In this document: piece by piece, positions 5,067 through 5,624 of the stretch
How positions within the stretch are numbered: the first letter of the stretch is position 1
How the letters are laid out: each line of letters begins with the position of its first letter
DNA from: Bryobacterales bacterium
GTDB lineage: Bacteria; Acidobacteriota; Terriglobia; Bryobacterales; Bryobacteraceae
Assembly (NCBI GenBank): GCA_003132865.1
Contig: PKYZ01000504.1
Coordinates: 2,405 to 8,028, forward strand
Length of the DNA stretch: 5,624 bases
Direction: 5' to 3'
Notes under the pieces: generated by a model
What the model was told of the DNA's origin: nothing
Databases searched by the model: none
What the model saw: only the letters and a program-made list of their open reading frames with translations
Made by a program: the position numbers and the translations under genes

Positions 5067-5624
5067 TTATTGGGCCAACGCCTCCAACTCCTTTTCGTCG
5101 ATATCGAAGTTGGAATACACGTTCTGCACGTCCTCGTGTTCTTCAAGCGCCTCGCTGAGCCGCAGCATGGCGCCCGCGTTCTTGCCCTCCAGATGCACCA
5201 GGTTTTTCGGAAGCATGGCGACTTCGCCCGATTCCGTGGGGATTTTGGCCTTATGGAGGGCCTCCGTCACGGCTTCGTGAGCTTCGGGCGGCGAGACGAC
5301 TTCCCAATGGTCGCCGTCATCGCGCAGGTCGTCGGCGCCGGCGTCCAGCACAATGTTCATGAGTTGTTCTTCGCTGGCCTTGTCGCGCGGCACGAAAACG
5401 TGGCTCTTGCGCTCGAACATCCAGGCTACGCTGCCCAGCTCTCCGAGATTGCCGCCATTCTTGGAAAAGCAATGGCGGATTTCGCTGACCGTGCGGTTGC
5501 GATTATCGGTTGCAACCTTGACCAGCACGGCTGCGCCGCCCGGCCCATAACCTTCGAACATGACTTCGTCGATCTGGCCTCCCTCCAACTCGCCGGTGCC
5601 GCGCATGATGGCCTTCTTGATGTT
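5067..5624 (-). CDS. yebC: YebC/PmpR family DNA-binding regulatory protein (5' end beyond the window)
   Basis: The last 185 residues are visible, reading in from the window edge with [16 protein letters not shown], a match to the conserved [15 protein letters not shown] of the family. About 60-65 N-terminal residues, including the usual GHSKWANIKH motif, lie outside. Other hallmarks are [30 protein letters not shown] (a widely conserved core) and the terminal [14 protein letters not shown]. Members bind DNA as transcriptional regulators (PmpR in Pseudomonas aeruginosa), and more recent work links family members to translation of proline-rich or stalling sequences; which applies here is unknown. 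It is the most upstream visible gene of the operon and ends one base before ruvC; the yebC-ruvC pairing occurs in many bacteria. An internal ATG at 5606 is not the true start, because homology continues upstream of it. Confidence 0.95.
   Translation of the reverse strand, partial: NIKKAIMRGTGELEGGQIDEVMFEGYGPGGAAVLVKVATDNRNRTVSEIRHCFSKNGGNLGELGSVAWMFERKSHVFVPRDKASEEQLMNIVLDAGADDLRDDGDHWEVVSPPEAHEAVTEALHKAKIPTESGEVAMLPKNLVHLEGKNAGAMLRLSEALEEHEDVQNVYSNFDIDEKELEALAQ

Noticed and set aside
1..5624. tRNA genes, CRISPR arrays, insertion sequences or integrase attachment sites
   Set aside because: No cloverleaf-like segment, regularly spaced repeats, transposase motifs or tRNA-end direct repeats were found on reading both strands.

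Overview
The window looks like a GC-rich Acidobacteriota chromosome, most likely from the Bryobacterales/Solibacterales side. This is inferred from the yebC-ruvC pairing followed by a secreted protein of a type I associate with that phylum, a TPR-rich TlpA-like thioredoxin and a Yip1-type membrane protein, and from the gene style. No rRNA or other taxonomic marker is present, so the assignment is tentative. No tRNA, rRNA, CRISPR array, transposase or phage gene is visible.

Left part (1-1708, plus strand) is accessory in character. It opens with two back-to-back hairpins that share a TGGA loop (4-41). Then comes an extended -10 promoter and a two-gene toxin-antitoxin module: an Xre/MbcA/ParS-type antitoxin (100-519) and a RES-domain toxin (520-960) whose ATG directly follows the antitoxin stop. 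An 18-bp palindrome (521-538) covers the toxin's first codons. After the toxin there is a perfect 13-bp tandem duplication, then a near-consensus sigma70-type promoter inside a 7-bp dyad. This promoter drives an almost leaderless gene for a small zinc-ribbon membrane protein of unknown function (1043-1708).

Bases 1709-1845 separate two convergent gene groups. They hold no supported gene and no convincing terminator.

Right part (1846-5624, minus strand) is a compact housekeeping and envelope operon, read right to left: yebC/pmpR-type regulator (5' end outside the window), ruvC Holliday-junction resolvase (1-nt gap), a secreted conserved protein of unknown function (ATGA overlap), a secreted TPR-thioredoxin protein (ATGA overlap), then a five-helix Yip1-family membrane protein. 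The Yip1 gene has its own extended -10 promoter and a hairpin that would hide its ribosome-binding site only on read-through mRNA.

Functionally, the left part is a probable NAD-depleting RES toxin with its cognate repressor/antitoxin beside an unexplained membrane gene. The right part joins DNA repair to at least two exported proteins by translational coupling. The most interesting signals are regulatory: the palindrome on the toxin start codon, the dyad around the zinc-ribbon promoter, and the conditional RBS hairpin in front of the Yip1 gene. I see no clearly new multi-gene system; the best candidate for something undescribed is the zinc-ribbon membrane gene next to the RES-Xre pair.
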